A stretch of DNA of 7,844 nucleotides. Origin: a bacterium. GTDB taxonomy: Bacteria > Desulfobacterota > GWC2-55-46. The notes beneath the pieces were generated by a model. The model was not told the DNA's origin, did not search any database, and worked only from the letters and a program-made list of their open reading frames with translations. The stretch spans positions 1-7,844 of the forward strand of contig DAIDBB010000071.1 in assembly GCA_027310325.1 (NCBI GenBank). Reading direction: 5' to 3'. The first letter of the stretch is position 1, and each line of letters opens with the position of its first letter. The position numbers were made by a program, and so were the translations under genes. This document shows, one piece after another, positions 1 to 6,546 of this stretch.

Positions 1-1
1 G

Positions 2-712
2 GCCGCCACGATCGGCCCTTACATAAAGAACACGTCAAAATTCCTGGATGAGGCGATCAAGGACAAAAAGAGCATCCTCTTTGAAGGCGCGCAGGGCACG
101 CTCCTTGACATAGACCACGGCACTTACCCGTTCGTCACGTCGAGCAATACCGTTGCCGGCGAGGCCGCCACTGGAAGCGGCATAGGTCCGTCAAGGATCG
201 ACACCGTCATAGGCATCACAAAGGCCTACGCCACAAGGGTCGGGGAAGGCCCGTTCCCGACGGAGCTCAAAGGCGAGGAGGCCGAGAGGCTGCGCGAACA
301 GGGCGGAGAGTACGGGGCCACGACCGGCAGGCCGCGCAGGTGCGGATGGTTCGATGCCGTGGCCGTAAGGTATTCGGCGCGCATTAACGGACTGGACGGC
401 CTCGTAGTGACAAAACTCGACGTCCTCGATAACCTGAAAGAGATCAAGGTATGCACCGGCTACAGGTACGGCGGCAAACTCATAGACGATTTCCCTACCG
501 AATCGAGCGTCCTTTTCAAGTGCGAACCCGTGTATGAGACCGTCCCGGGCTGGCTTGAGAGCACGCAGGGGGTAAAGAGCATGAAGAAGCTCCCCCAAAA
601 GGCGCAGGCCTACATAAAGAGGCTCGAGGAGCTTACAGGCGTCGAGGTCACCATGGTTTCCGTAGGGGCTAACAGGGAAGACGTCATAATGCTCAAGAAC
701 CCCTTTAAATAG
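2..712 (+). CDS. purA: Adenylosuccinate synthase, C-terminal part (5' end outside window)
   Basis: The enzyme joins IMP and L-aspartate using GTP to make adenylosuccinate, the first committed step from IMP to AMP in the cytosol. The reading frame is open from base 2 to TAG at 710-712, giving 236 residues of a family that is usually about 430 long, so roughly the first 190 residues, including the N-terminal GTP-binding loop, lie outside the window. Visible landmarks, numbered from the first visible residue, are the FEGAQGTLLDIDHGTYP block (27-43), the ATGSGIGP segment (56-63), the ATTGRPRR aspartate/IMP loop (106-113) and the TKLDVLD guanine-recognition segment (137-143). The end, ELTGVEVTMVSVGANRED near the C terminus, is typical of PurA. 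A bidirectional terminator starts 20 bases after the stop, so this gene ends its transcription unit. Identification is secure; only the N-terminal half is unseen. Confidence 0.97.
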   Translation, partial: AATIGPYIKNTSKFLDEAIKDKKSILFEGAQGTLLDIDHGTYPFVTSSNTVAGEAATGSGIGPSRIDTVIGITKAYATRVGEGPFPTELKGEEAERLREQGGEYGATTGRPRRCGWFDAVAVRYSARINGLDGLVVTKLDVLDNLKEIKVCTGYRYGGKLIDDFPTESSVLFKCEPVYETVPGWLESTQGVKSMKKLPQKAQAYIKRLEELTGVEVTMVSVGANREDVIMLKNPFK

Positions 713-732
713 CGGGGCAGAAATCCGGACGC

Positions 733-768
733 AAAAAAAGGCAAGCGCACAACGCGCTTGCCTTTTTT
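733..768. terminator. Bidirectional Rho-independent terminator between purA and the TPR gene
   Basis: A perfect 9-bp stem, GGCAAGCGC (740-748) with GCGCTTGCC (754-762), closes a 5-base loop. Seven A's (733-739) precede it and six T's (763-768) follow, so each strand reads as a GC stem followed by a U-run. It sits between convergent genes, the purA stop at 712 and the TPR stop at 795, and can end both. Confidence 0.93.
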
Positions 769-794
769 AACCTTTCAGGAAAAATCCCTTATCT

Positions 795-1301
795 TTACTT
801 CTTTTTTTCCAGTTCCTTGATGTGGGCCTGGGCGTTCATCCACCACCTTGTATGGGGCTGGGCGTATTTAAGGAACTCTTTCCAGTTCTTGAGGGCCCCT
901 TCCTTATCACCCTTCTTCTCAAGGGCCATCGCGAGGCCGTAGTACGCTATACCGAGGCTGGGGTTTAACTGGATGGCCTTGTTCTGGCTCTCGATCGCCT
1001 TATCAAGGTCGCCCTTGTCCATGTATTCAAAGCCGAGGTTATTGTACGTCTCCGCGCTGTTCGGGTTGTACTTGAGGGTCTCCTGGAACTCCTTTATGGC
1101 TTCATCATGCTGGCCTTTAAGCGCGAACTGGATACCCTTATTGAAATGCTCCCTGCCCGGCTGCGCGGCCTGCTGTTCCTGCCCGGTGGGGGCCTCTTTT
1201 TTCTTGCACCCATAAGGGAACAGTGCTGCAACGGCCATGGCCGCTATCAAAAGAAGGCTTTTAACACCAGACTTCCCCTGCATTAAACCCGGCTTACGCA
1301 T
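795..1301 (-). CDS. TPR-repeat lipoprotein (probable)
   Basis: This is a 168-residue protein made of an export signal and three tetratricopeptide repeats, probably a membrane-anchored protein-interaction scaffold. Residues 1-31 have a basic start, a hydrophobic core (16-28) and a Cys at 32 followed by KKK, as in a lipoprotein signal. The lipobox is imperfect: Gly at -1 is good, but the -3 position is Pro rather than Leu. A Q/A/P-rich linker (33-48) leads to TPR1 (about 50-83), TPR2 (84-117, AETYNNLGFEYMDKGDLDKA) and TPR3 (118-150). The start is fixed by AGGAGG four bases before the ATG at 1301; the second Met (residue 7) has no such site. It lies between two intrinsic terminators, so it is probably transcribed alone. 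Specific partners cannot be read from sequence. The fold is secure, the lipid anchor likely. Confidence 0.85.
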   Translation of the reverse strand: MRKPGLMQGKSGVKSLLLIAAMAVAALFPYGCKKKEAPTGQEQQAAQPGREHFNKGIQFALKGQHDEAIKEFQETLKYNPNSAETYNNLGFEYMDKGDLDKAIESQNKAIQLNPSLGIAYYGLAMALEKKGDKEGALKNWKEFLKYAQPHTRWWMNAQAHIKELEKKK

Positions 1302-1334
1302 CTTTCCTCCTGAGCAACTCCCTTTTTTTCTCTT

Positions 1335-1363
1335 AAACTAACAGAATCCATAAAAAAAAGCAA
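1335..1363 (-). promoter_or_regulatory. Possible promoter of the TPR lipoprotein gene
   Basis: On the minus strand, TTGCTT (1358-1363) lies 17 bases before TAGTTT (1335-1340). Each hexamer matches the sigma70 consensus at only three positions. A promoter is expected here because a terminator (1377-1410) isolates the gene from htpX, but this choice of hexamers is weak. Confidence 0.22.
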
Positions 1364-1376
1364 GCCTGAGCCGTCG

Positions 1377-1410
1377 AAAAAAAAGCGGCATGAGCTTACG
1401 CCGCTTTTTT
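1377..1410 (-). terminator. Rho-independent terminator downstream of htpX
   Basis: GCGGC (1385-1389) pairs with GCCGC (1400-1404), flanked by eight A's (1377-1384) and six T's (1405-1410) that can extend the stem. Read on the minus strand it lies 27 bases beyond the htpX stop and ends in eight U's. The 10-base loop and short GC stem make it somewhat weaker than the purA terminator. It would also work on the plus strand, where no gene needs it. Confidence 0.82.
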
Positions 1411-1436
1411 AAGGTTCACCGGCTCCCGTAGAACGG

Positions 1437-2291
1437 TCAGAACCTACGGTGTCCCACCATCGCCTCCAGCCTTTTTATCCTATCTTCTATCGGCGGGTAG
1501 GTGCTGAAGAGCTTAAGGAGGCTCCCCCCTGAAAGCGGGCTCACTATGAACATATGCGCGGTCGCCTGATTGGCGACCTCCATGGGCGTGCGCTTGTTGT
1601 AGTACTCGAGCTTCCTTAAAGCGTCCGCCAGGTAAAGGGGATTCCCGGTGAGCCTCGCGCCTCCCTCGTCAGCGGCGTATTCCCTCGACCTGGAGATGGC
1701 GAGTTGGATGATCATGGCCGCTATCGGGGCGACTATCATCATTATTAAAAGGGCGAAGGGGTTGCCTTCGCGGTCGTTGTCCCTTCTTCCGCCGAAGATG
1801 GCGGCGAAGTACGCAATCTGCGAAAGATAGCTAATGGCTCCGGCAATGGTCGCGGCTATGGTCGAGATGAGTATGTCCCTGTTCCTTACATGGCTGAGCT
1901 CATGGCCGATGACCCCGGAGAGCTCCTCCCTCGTCATAAGCCTCATAATTCCGGTCGTTACGGCGACAGCCGCATGGTGTGGGTTTCGGCCGGTCGCGAA
2001 CGCGTTCGGTGTTTCGCTTTCCATCATGTAGACCTTGGGCATCGGAAGGCCCGCCTTCATCGTAAGGTCCCTTACGATGCCGAAAAGCTCAGGAGCATCG
2101 CCTTCCCCGACCTGCCTCGCCCCGTACATCGCGAGCACTATCTTGTCGCTCCACCAGTAGGATACGAAGTTCATGAGCCCCGCGAATACGAGCGCTATCA
2201 TCGCCCCGTTCCTGCCGCCTAAAGCGTCGCCGAAAAAGATCAGAAGCGCGGTCAGGACCGCCAAAAGAACAGCCGTCTTCAAGTAATTCAT
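1437..2291 (-). CDS. htpX: HtpX-type M48 family zinc metalloprotease
   Basis: HtpX is an inner-membrane zinc endopeptidase that cleaves misfolded or unassembled membrane proteins, with its active site facing the cytoplasm. Numbering from a TTG codon one triplet upstream, the zinc motif is HELSH (131-135), the catalytic Glu is 132, and the likely third ligand is Glu205 in SREYAADE. Hydrophobic segments at about 4-22, 30-46, 143-166 and 179-200 give the usual topology of two N-terminal and two internal membrane spans. The C-terminal [16 protein letters not shown] (264-279) is a family hallmark. Length (284-285 residues) is normal. The ATG at 2289-2291 is preferred because AGGAGG lies seven bases before it, against four for the adjacent TTG (2292-2294). 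It has its own consensus promoter and an intrinsic terminator, so it is probably monocistronic despite following def-fmt on the same strand. Identification is secure. Confidence 0.96.
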   Translation of the reverse strand: MNYLKTAVLLAVLTALLIFFGDALGGRNGAMIALVFAGLMNFVSYWWSDKIVLAMYGARQVGEGDAPELFGIVRDLTMKAGLPMPKVYMMESETPNAFATGRNPHHAAVAVTTGIMRLMTREELSGVIGHELSHVRNRDILISTIAATIAGAISYLSQIAYFAAIFGGRRDNDREGNPFALLIMMIVAPIAAMIIQLAISRSREYAADEGGARLTGNPLYLADALRKLEYYNKRTPMEVANQATAHMFIVSPLSGGSLLKLFSTYPPIEDRIKRLEAMVGHRRF

Positions 2292-2298
2292 CAAAACA

Positions 2299-2304
2299 CC
2301 TCCT
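2299..2304 (-). promoter_or_regulatory. Shine-Dalgarno site deciding the htpX start
   Basis: On the minus strand a full AGGAGG stands seven bases from the ATG ending at 2291 and only four from the in-frame TTG just before it. The spacing favours the ATG and removes one residue from the longest reading frame. Confidence 0.75.
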
Positions 2305-2320
2305 ATAAGCTATAGCGGCT

Positions 2321-2344
2321 TTCTCCGTCATTTACAACGGAGAA
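2321..2344 (-). other. Hairpin in the htpX 5' leader
   Basis: An uninterrupted 8-bp stem, TTCTCCGT (2321-2328) with ACGGAGAA (2337-2344), closes an 8-base loop. It falls between the htpX promoter (-10 at 2384-2389) and the ribosome-binding site (2299-2304), so it would lie in the untranslated leader. No U-run follows, so it is not a terminator. It could be an RNA element or an operator dyad. It is not the CIRCE heat-shock repeat. Confidence 0.45.
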
Positions 2345-2383
2345 TCCCGATTTATTTAACATAAAGATTTCAAACATATAGAT

Positions 2384-2412
2384 ATGATAGGTCAACCGCT
2401 ATCGGGTGTCAA
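2384..2412 (-). promoter_or_regulatory. Sigma70-type promoter of htpX
   Basis: On the minus strand the -35 box is a perfect TTGACA (2407-2412), the spacer is exactly 17 bases and the -10 box is TATCAT (2384-2389, five of six consensus positions). Transcription should start near 2376-2378, leaving a leader of about 85 bases before the ATG. It begins 33 bases beyond the fmt stop, so htpX can be controlled independently of def-fmt. Confidence 0.8.
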
Positions 2413-2444
2413 GCGCCGTTCGGCGGACGCCGTATCCTCAATTA

Positions 2445-3383
2445 TCAGGTAAACCTCTCTCCCCTCTCTATCCTGTAGCCTTTTGCGAACTCGCGGGCCG
2501 CCATCCGTCTCTTGCTTTCCGGCTGCACCTCGGTAATCTCGACTACGCCGGAGCCGCATTTGACGCAAATGCCTTCAGAGACGTCAACGACCGTACCAGG
2601 GAGGCTATCGCCATCCAAGCCGGTCTTAACCCTGCAGCCGTGTATCTTAAGTAGCTTTCCCTTCCATCGGGTATACGCCCCAGGCCAGGGGTAGAGGCCC
2701 CTTGCCAGATTCCTTATCTCGGCGGCGCTTTTTCCCCAATCTACAAGCCCGTCCTCTTTTCTGAGTATCGGGGCGTAGGTAGCGAGACTCTCGTCCTGGG
2801 GCGCGGGTTTTATCTTATCTTCGGCATAAAGCGCTATCGCCCTGCATAGAAGCCCTGCGCCGAGCTTCGAGAGCCTCGATGAAAGGGTCTCGGCCGTGTC
2901 GTCGCCGGTTATTTCGACCTTTTCCGTCATGAGGACAGGGCCGGTATCCATGCCCCTGTCCATGAGCATCACGCTTACGCCGGTCTCTTTTTCGCCGTTA
3001 ATGATGGCCCGGTTTATTGGCGCCGCCCCCCTGTACCCTGGAAGGAGCGAGGCGTGGAGGTTAACGCACCCCTTTTTGGGTATCTCGAGGACGGAATCCG
3101 GCAGGATCTTGCCGTAGGCCACGACGACTATAAAATCAGGATCGAGACCCTCAAGCGTCCTTATGAAATCCTCGTCTTTTAACTTGACGGGTTCAAGGAC
3201 AGGGAGATTATGGCTTAACGCGGCGGCCTTGACCTCCGACATCGTCGTCGCGAGCCCGCGGCCGCGGGGCCTGTCGGGCCTGGTCACCACGGCCATGACT
3301 TTGTGGCCGGCAAGCACAAGCTCGTTTAATGAAGGGACGGCGAAGGCGGGCGTTCCCATGAAGACGATCCTCAAGGCGGACAT
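2445..3383 (-). CDS. fmt: Methionyl-tRNA formyltransferase
   Basis: The enzyme transfers the formyl group from 10-formyltetrahydrofolate to the amino group of initiator Met-tRNA in the cytosol. The 312 residues match the usual family length. The N-terminal Rossmann-like domain opens with RIVFMGTPAFAVPSL (5-19). The formyltransferase active site is visible as VNLHASLLPGYRGAAPINRA (107-126), with Asn108 and His110, and as MDRGMDTGPV (141-150), with Asp146, which matches the Asn/His/Asp catalytic trio of this superfamily. The C-terminal OB-like domain (about 205-312) begins near ATYAPILRKEDGLVDW and carries the tRNA-binding surface in known members. The ATG (3381-3383) follows the def stop after six bases with only a weak Shine-Dalgarno match, which suggests translational coupling. 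No convincing intrinsic terminator follows the stop; the htpX promoter begins within 35 bases. Confidence 0.97.
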   Translation of the reverse strand: MSALRIVFMGTPAFAVPSLNELVLAGHKVMAVVTRPDRPRGRGLATTMSEVKAAALSHNLPVLEPVKLKDEDFIRTLEGLDPDFIVVVAYGKILPDSVLEIPKKGCVNLHASLLPGYRGAAPINRAIINGEKETGVSVMLMDRGMDTGPVLMTEKVEITGDDTAETLSSRLSKLGAGLLCRAIALYAEDKIKPAPQDESLATYAPILRKEDGLVDWGKSAAEIRNLARGLYPWPGAYTRWKGKLLKIHGCRVKTGLDGDSLPGTVVDVSEGICVKCGSGVVEITEVQPESKRRMAAREFAKGYRIERGERFT

Positions 3384-3389
3384 ACCGGC

Positions 3390-3920
3390 CTAAAGGGCCC
3401 TTTCTTCGGCTTCCAGCGCTTTTTTAATCTTTCTTTTTATCATATCCCGCTTCAGAGGCGAGAGCCTGTCGATAAAAAGTATGCCGTCTATATGGTCTAT
3501 CTCATGCTGTAGCGCTATGGCGAAAAGGCCTTCGGCCTCAAACTCTATGGCATTGCCTTCCCTGTCAAGGGCCCTTATTTTAACGTTAGACGCCCTTTCA
3601 ACGTCGGCGTTAATGCCCTGAACGCTCAGGCACCCCTCCTCGTATTTTATCGAGCCGCTCGATTCCAGTATCTCGGGGTTTATAAGAGCCATGAGGTTTT
3701 TGCCCCTCTCCCGCCTCTCCTCGTCGTCCGGCACGTCGAGGACGACAACACGCTTATCGACCCCCACCTGGGTAGCGGCAAGCCCTATGCCTCGCGCCTG
3801 GTACATCGTCTCCGTCATGTCCCTTATAAGGGCCCTTATGCCGTCGTCTATCGACTCGACTTTTTTGGCCTTTGTCTTGAGAAACGGGTCAGGGTATTTA
3901 AGTATCCCGAGTAGCGTCAT
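3390..3920 (-). CDS. def: Peptide deformylase
   Basis: Def is a metal-dependent hydrolase that removes the N-formyl group from nascent proteins at the ribosome exit, partnering the fmt gene just downstream. The 176-residue protein has all three family motifs: GIGLAATQVG (44-53), EGCLSV (95-100) with the metal-ligand Cys97, and QHEIDHIDG (138-146) with metal ligands His139 and His143 and catalytic Glu140. The start is supported by the conserved opening LLGILKYPDPFL (3-14); the Shine-Dalgarno upstream is poor. It is the first gene of a def-fmt operon with six bases between the genes, a very common bacterial arrangement. A TATAAT box lies about 30 bases upstream. The C-terminal tail (152-176) is rich in Lys, Arg and Glu. 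Confidence 0.97.
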   Translation of the reverse strand: MTLLGILKYPDPFLKTKAKKVESIDDGIRALIRDMTETMYQARGIGLAATQVGVDKRVVVLDVPDDEERRERGKNLMALINPEILESSGSIKYEEGCLSVQGINADVERASNVKIRALDREGNAIEFEAEGLFAIALQHEIDHIDGILFIDRLSPLKRDMIKRKIKKALEAEERAL

Positions 3921-3948
3921 AAGCGGTCCAGTTAGAATCGTCGATAGT

Positions 3949-3977
3949 ATTATACCGTAATTCAGGCCATTATTTAA
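3949..3977 (-). promoter_or_regulatory. Promoter of the def-fmt operon
   Basis: On the minus strand a perfect TATAAT (3949-3954) follows a partial -35 box TTAAAT (3972-3977, three of six) after 17 bases. Immediately upstream is an A-run (3981-3989 read as T on the plus strand) in a very AT-rich stretch, resembling an UP element that could compensate for the weak -35. The leader to the def ATG would be only about 20-25 bases. Confidence 0.6.
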
Positions 3978-4016
3978 CCATTTTTTTTTAATTATAGACG
4001 GCCAAAAAAGCCGCGA

Positions 4017-5795
4017 TCAGCCGAGAAGGGATTCGAGCACACAAAGAAAATTCCCGTAGGAAAGGGGCTCCTCTCTTATGCCTTCTATCGAGCGGAGTAT
4101 CTCTTCAGAAAGTTTCCCGTACCTTTCATTATCCGTAAACCGCGACATCATCAAAAGAAGGTCGGCTGCGGCCGAATTCCCGGAAGGCACGTCGTTGTCG
4201 AATATGTCCCGCTCCCTTACGAAGAGGCCTTCCTGGTCATTGCCTGCGTCAAAGAAGAGCCTCTCTTTTTCGTCGTAGAATAGCCCTATCATCTCACGGG
4301 TAAGCCTTTCGGCCTCACCAAGCCAGGTCTTATCTTTGGTAACCCCGTATATCCTGGCGAGCCCTGCGCCAAGGAGCGCGTAGTCCTCAAGGGTTGCCGG
4401 CACGCTGGACCTGCCGTCGAGGTAATACCTGAGGAGCCTGCCTTTTTCATCCTTAAGGTTCGAAAGGAAAAAAACGCAGCATTTTTTCGCCTCATCCAAC
4501 AGGTCCTCTCTTTTTAACGACGTAGAGGCCTGGACGAGGGCCGCTATTACAAGGCCGTTCCAGGCGGTGATTACCTTCGCGTCCTTGTCGGGCCGTGGCC
4601 TTTCGAGCCGCGCCCTGAATAGCTTCATCTTCAACTCTTTTATCTCATCCGGGACGCTCTCCTCGGTCCGCTTCTTGATATCATCGATCCTCAGGATATT
4701 CTTGCCCTCGAAGTTGCCTTCCTCCGTTACGGAGAAGAAATCCATGAACCTCCCGGCCCCTTCCCCGAGCGCCCTTCTTATCTCCTCGTAATCCCAGATG
4801 TAGTACTCCCCTTCGACGCCGCCCACGTCGGCGTCCTCCGAGGCATAAAAGGCGCCATCTTCGGAGCGCATGTCCCTAAGGAGATACCCGGCGGTCTCAG
4901 CCGCCACGTCCCCGTAAAGGCCAAGGCCGGTCTCTTCGTAAACAAGGGCGTAGAGCTCGAGCAGAAGGGCGTTATCGTAGAGCATCTTCTCGAAGTGCGG
5001 CACGTCCCAGGCCTCGTCGACCGAATACCTGTGGAAACCTCCGCCGAGATGGTCGTAGACGCCGCCGGCGGCCATGGAGGGAAGAGTCTTTCTTATGATG
5101 TTAAGCGCCTGCTTCTCGCCCTTTCTCTTATAGTACCTGAAGAGGAACTTCAGGAACATGGCGTGCGGGAACTTTGTCCCCCTGCCGAACCCGCCGAAGA
5201 CCGGGTCGAAGAAGACCTTCGAGGCCCCGAAGGCGTTATCGACGAGCCCCTCTCCGAGCTCAACCGGCGTATAGGCCTTCCGGCTCAAGGTCTTTTCGAT
5301 ATCTGCGGTTATGGCGTTGACCCTGTCCCTGTTTTTCTTGTACGCCAGTATTACCGACATGAGGACCTTTTTGAAGGACGGCAGACCGTGACTGTCTTCC
5401 GGCGGGAAGTAAGTCCCGCCGTAAAAAGGCACGCCCTTAGCGGTTGCAAAGACGGTAAGCGGCCATCCGGCGTGCCCGGTCATCGCCTGCACGGCCTTCA
5501 TGTAAAGGCTATCGAGGTCAGGGTGTTCCTCCCTGTCCACCTTGATATTAACGAAGTTCTCGTTCATTATCCTTGCGGTCTCGGGGTCCTCGAAGAACTC
5601 CCGTTCCATGACATGGCACCAGTGGCACGCGGAATAGCCGATGCTTATGATCATGGGCCTGTCCTCGTTACGGGCCTTCTCGATCGCCATGGCGGACCAC
5701 GGGTACCAGTCTACCGGGTTTAACGCGTGCTGTTTTAGATAGGGGCTTTTTTCAGCCTTGAGATGGTTCGCGGCCTGCGAGGGGTTCTTTGACAT
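4017..5795 (-). CDS. DUF255/YyaL-family protein: thioredoxin-like domain plus (alpha/alpha)6-barrel, short C terminus
   Basis: The family (bacterial YyaL, animal SPATA20) joins an N-terminal thioredoxin-like domain to a glycosidase-like helical barrel; its biochemical role is not settled. The opening [21 protein letters not shown] (from residue 10) and [13 protein letters not shown] (51-63) are diagnostic, with the CxxC pair Cys57 and Cys60. [10 protein letters not shown] (107-116) completes the thioredoxin fold. Barrel landmarks are [20 protein letters not shown] (244-263), [20 protein letters not shown] in the middle, [11 protein letters not shown] further on, and [12 protein letters not shown] (533-544). 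At 592 residues it is clearly shorter than the usual 650-700: it stops soon after the last barrel helices and lacks the C-terminal segment I expect in this family. The stop is followed by non-coding AT-rich DNA, not a shifted continuation. AAGGAG lies seven bases before the ATG. Substrate unknown. Confidence 0.92.
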   Translation of the reverse strand: MSKNPSQAANHLKAEKSPYLKQHALNPVDWYPWSAMAIEKARNEDRPMIISIGYSACHWCHVMEREFFEDPETARIMNENFVNIKVDREEHPDLDSLYMKAVQAMTGHAGWPLTVFATAKGVPFYGGTYFPPEDSHGLPSFKKVLMSVILAYKKNRDRVNAITADIEKTLSRKAYTPVELGEGLVDNAFGASKVFFDPVFGGFGRGTKFPHAMFLKFLFRYYKRKGEKQALNIIRKTLPSMAAGGVYDHLGGGFHRYSVDEAWDVPHFEKMLYDNALLLELYALVYEETGLGLYGDVAAETAGYLLRDMRSEDGAFYASEDADVGGVEGEYYIWDYEEIRRALGEGAGRFMDFFSVTEEGNFEGKNILRIDDIKKRTEESVPDEIKELKMKLFRARLERPRPDKDAKVITAWNGLVIAALVQASTSLKREDLLDEAKKCCVFFLSNLKDEKGRLLRYYLDGRSSVPATLEDYALLGAGLARIYGVTKDKTWLGEAERLTREMIGLFYDEKERLFFDAGNDQEGLFVRERDIFDNDVPSGNSAAADLLLMMSRFTDNERYGKLSEEILRSIEGIREEPLSYGNFLCVLESLLG

Positions 5796-5816
5796 TCCGT
5801 AACTCCTTAATATAAT
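5789..5816 (+). promoter_or_regulatory. Consensus sigma70 promoter of the DJ-1/PfpI gene
   Basis: TTGACA (5789-5794) and TATAAT (5811-5816) are both perfect consensus, separated by 16 bases. The -35 box overlaps the start codon (5793-5795) of the divergent DUF255-family gene. Predicted transcription starts near 5823, giving a leader of about 44 bases. Confidence 0.82.
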
Positions 5817-5817
5817 A

Positions 5818-5846
5818 AGTAAAGCAGTAAAATCCCTTTAGCGCAA
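5818..5846 (-). promoter_or_regulatory. Possible divergent promoter of the DUF255-family gene
   Basis: On the minus strand TTGCGC (5841-5846) and TTTACT (5818-5823) stand 17 bases apart, each matching four of six consensus positions. An alternative -10, TATTAT (5812-5817), has no good -35 and would leave almost no leader. Some promoter must lie in this 70-base gap, but which one is uncertain. Confidence 0.25.
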
Positions 5847-5853
5847 GCTTGCG
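5842..5853. promoter_or_regulatory. Perfect 12-bp palindrome in the divergent control region
   Basis: CGCAAGCTTGCG is fully self-complementary. It lies inside the predicted leader of the DJ-1 gene, ends on the first base of its GGAGG ribosome-binding site (5853-5857), and overlaps the candidate -35 of the opposite gene. It could be an operator for a dimeric regulator, or a short RNA hairpin that affects access to the ribosome-binding site. A 12-bp palindrome can also occur by chance. Confidence 0.4.
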
Positions 5854-5866
5854 GAGGATGAACCTG

Positions 5867-6412
5867 ATGAAGAAGGTGCTTGTCCCTCTTGCCCCGGGCT
5901 TTGAGGAGATAGAGGCGTTGACAGTGGTGGATATCCTCCGGAGGGCCGGGGCTGAAGTCACGGTCGCCGGCACCGTTGAGGGGCCTGTAGAGGGACGAAG
6001 CCATATAAAGGTCATCCCGGATTCTCTTATGGATAGCGTCTCAGGTAACGACTTCGACATGATAGTCCTTCCGGGCGGGGCGGTCGGGGCCGATAACCTC
6101 AATAAAGACGTTCGGGTAAGAAAGGCCGTAGAGGAGCTTTACAATAAGGGGAAGAAGGTTGCCGCCATATGCGCGGCCCCGAAGGTCTTATCCGCCATTG
6201 GCCTTACGGAGAACCGGACCATCACAAGTCATCCGAGCGTGAGGTCTGAGGTCAGAGGGCGAATAACCGAGGAGCGCGTTGTAGTTGACGGGAATATTAT
6301 AACAAGCCAGGGACCCGGGACCGCCATGGAATTTGCCTTCAAGCTCGTCGAGACCCTTTTCGGCCCCGAAAAAGCAAAAGAGGTCAATTCGACGGTATTC
6401 GCCAAGTTTTGA
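5867..6412 (+). CDS. DJ-1/PfpI (ThiJ/YajL-like) family protein
   Basis: This 181-residue protein is a cytosolic single-domain member of the DJ-1/ThiJ/PfpI superfamily, close in layout to human DJ-1 and E. coli YajL, whose members are linked to oxidative-stress protection, chaperone or glyoxalase/deglycase activity. The opening KKVLVPLAPGFEEIEALTVV (2-21) contains Glu16, which aligns with the DJ-1 Glu18 that tunes the reactive cysteine. The nucleophile elbow AAICAAP (99-105) carries Cys102, matching DJ-1 Cys106, and SHP (121-123) carries His122, matching DJ-1 His126. VLPGG (67-71) and SQGPGTAMEFA (147-157) are further signatures. The ATG at 5867 is chosen because GGAGG (5853-5857) lies nine bases upstream and homologues begin with MKKVLV; the in-frame ATG at 5858 directly abuts that site and the TTG at 5849 precedes it. 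The exact enzymatic role cannot be assigned. Confidence 0.95.
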   Translation: MKKVLVPLAPGFEEIEALTVVDILRRAGAEVTVAGTVEGPVEGRSHIKVIPDSLMDSVSGNDFDMIVLPGGAVGADNLNKDVRVRKAVEELYNKGKKVAAICAAPKVLSAIGLTENRTITSHPSVRSEVRGRITEERVVVDGNIITSQGPGTAMEFAFKLVETLFGPEKAKEVNSTVFAKF

Positions 6413-6444
6413 GGAGGCGGCTGCGAGTTCCTTCCTGTAGTCCA

Positions 6445-6483
6445 CACTTGTGCATTTCCTTAGAAAGCTATATATTACAAGTG
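6445..6483 (+). promoter_or_regulatory. Candidate promoter framed by a 7-bp inverted repeat, upstream of the orphan gene
   Basis: TTGTGC (6448-6453, three of six consensus) lies 17 bases before TATATT (6471-6476, five of six). CACTTGT (6445-6451) overlaps the -35 and its exact complement ACAAGTG (6477-6483) follows directly after the -10, with half-site centres 32 bp apart, about three DNA turns. That placement would suit an operator for an autoregulator, but both parts are short and could be chance. Confidence 0.35.
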
Positions 6484-6546
6484 GCAATTGATAATTTGAA
6501 TTGTTGGATTCGTCTTCAACTCAAGACCGATTAGGTAGGCTTTCGA

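Noticed and set aside
191..598. Minus-strand open frame opposite purA
   Set aside because: Antisense shadow of a clearly conserved PurA sequence with no recognisable protein features.
2406..2654. Plus-strand open frame beginning in the htpX promoter region and running opposite fmt
   Set aside because: Antisense to conserved fmt codons and its start lies within the htpX -35 region; no support as a gene.
3999..4013. CGGC...GCCG stem just after the DUF255-family gene stop, as a terminator
   Set aside because: Only four pairs with a T-rich loop, and on the minus strand it is followed by TCTATAATT rather than a U-run.
4995..5723. Long plus-strand open frame (242 codons) opposite the DUF255-family gene
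   Set aside because: It lies wholly antisense to a well-supported conserved gene, is low-complexity in composition, shows no family motifs, and is the kind of open frame that high G+C creates.
5849..5866. Upstream TTG (5849) or ATG (5858) starts for the DJ-1 gene
   Set aside because: Both precede or abut the only good ribosome-binding site (5853-5857), and homologues begin at the equivalent of the ATG at 5867.
6188..6487. Minus-strand open frame overlapping the end of the DJ-1 gene
   Set aside because: Mostly antisense to the conserved C-terminal part of the DJ-1-family protein, with no ribosome-binding site or recognisable motif.
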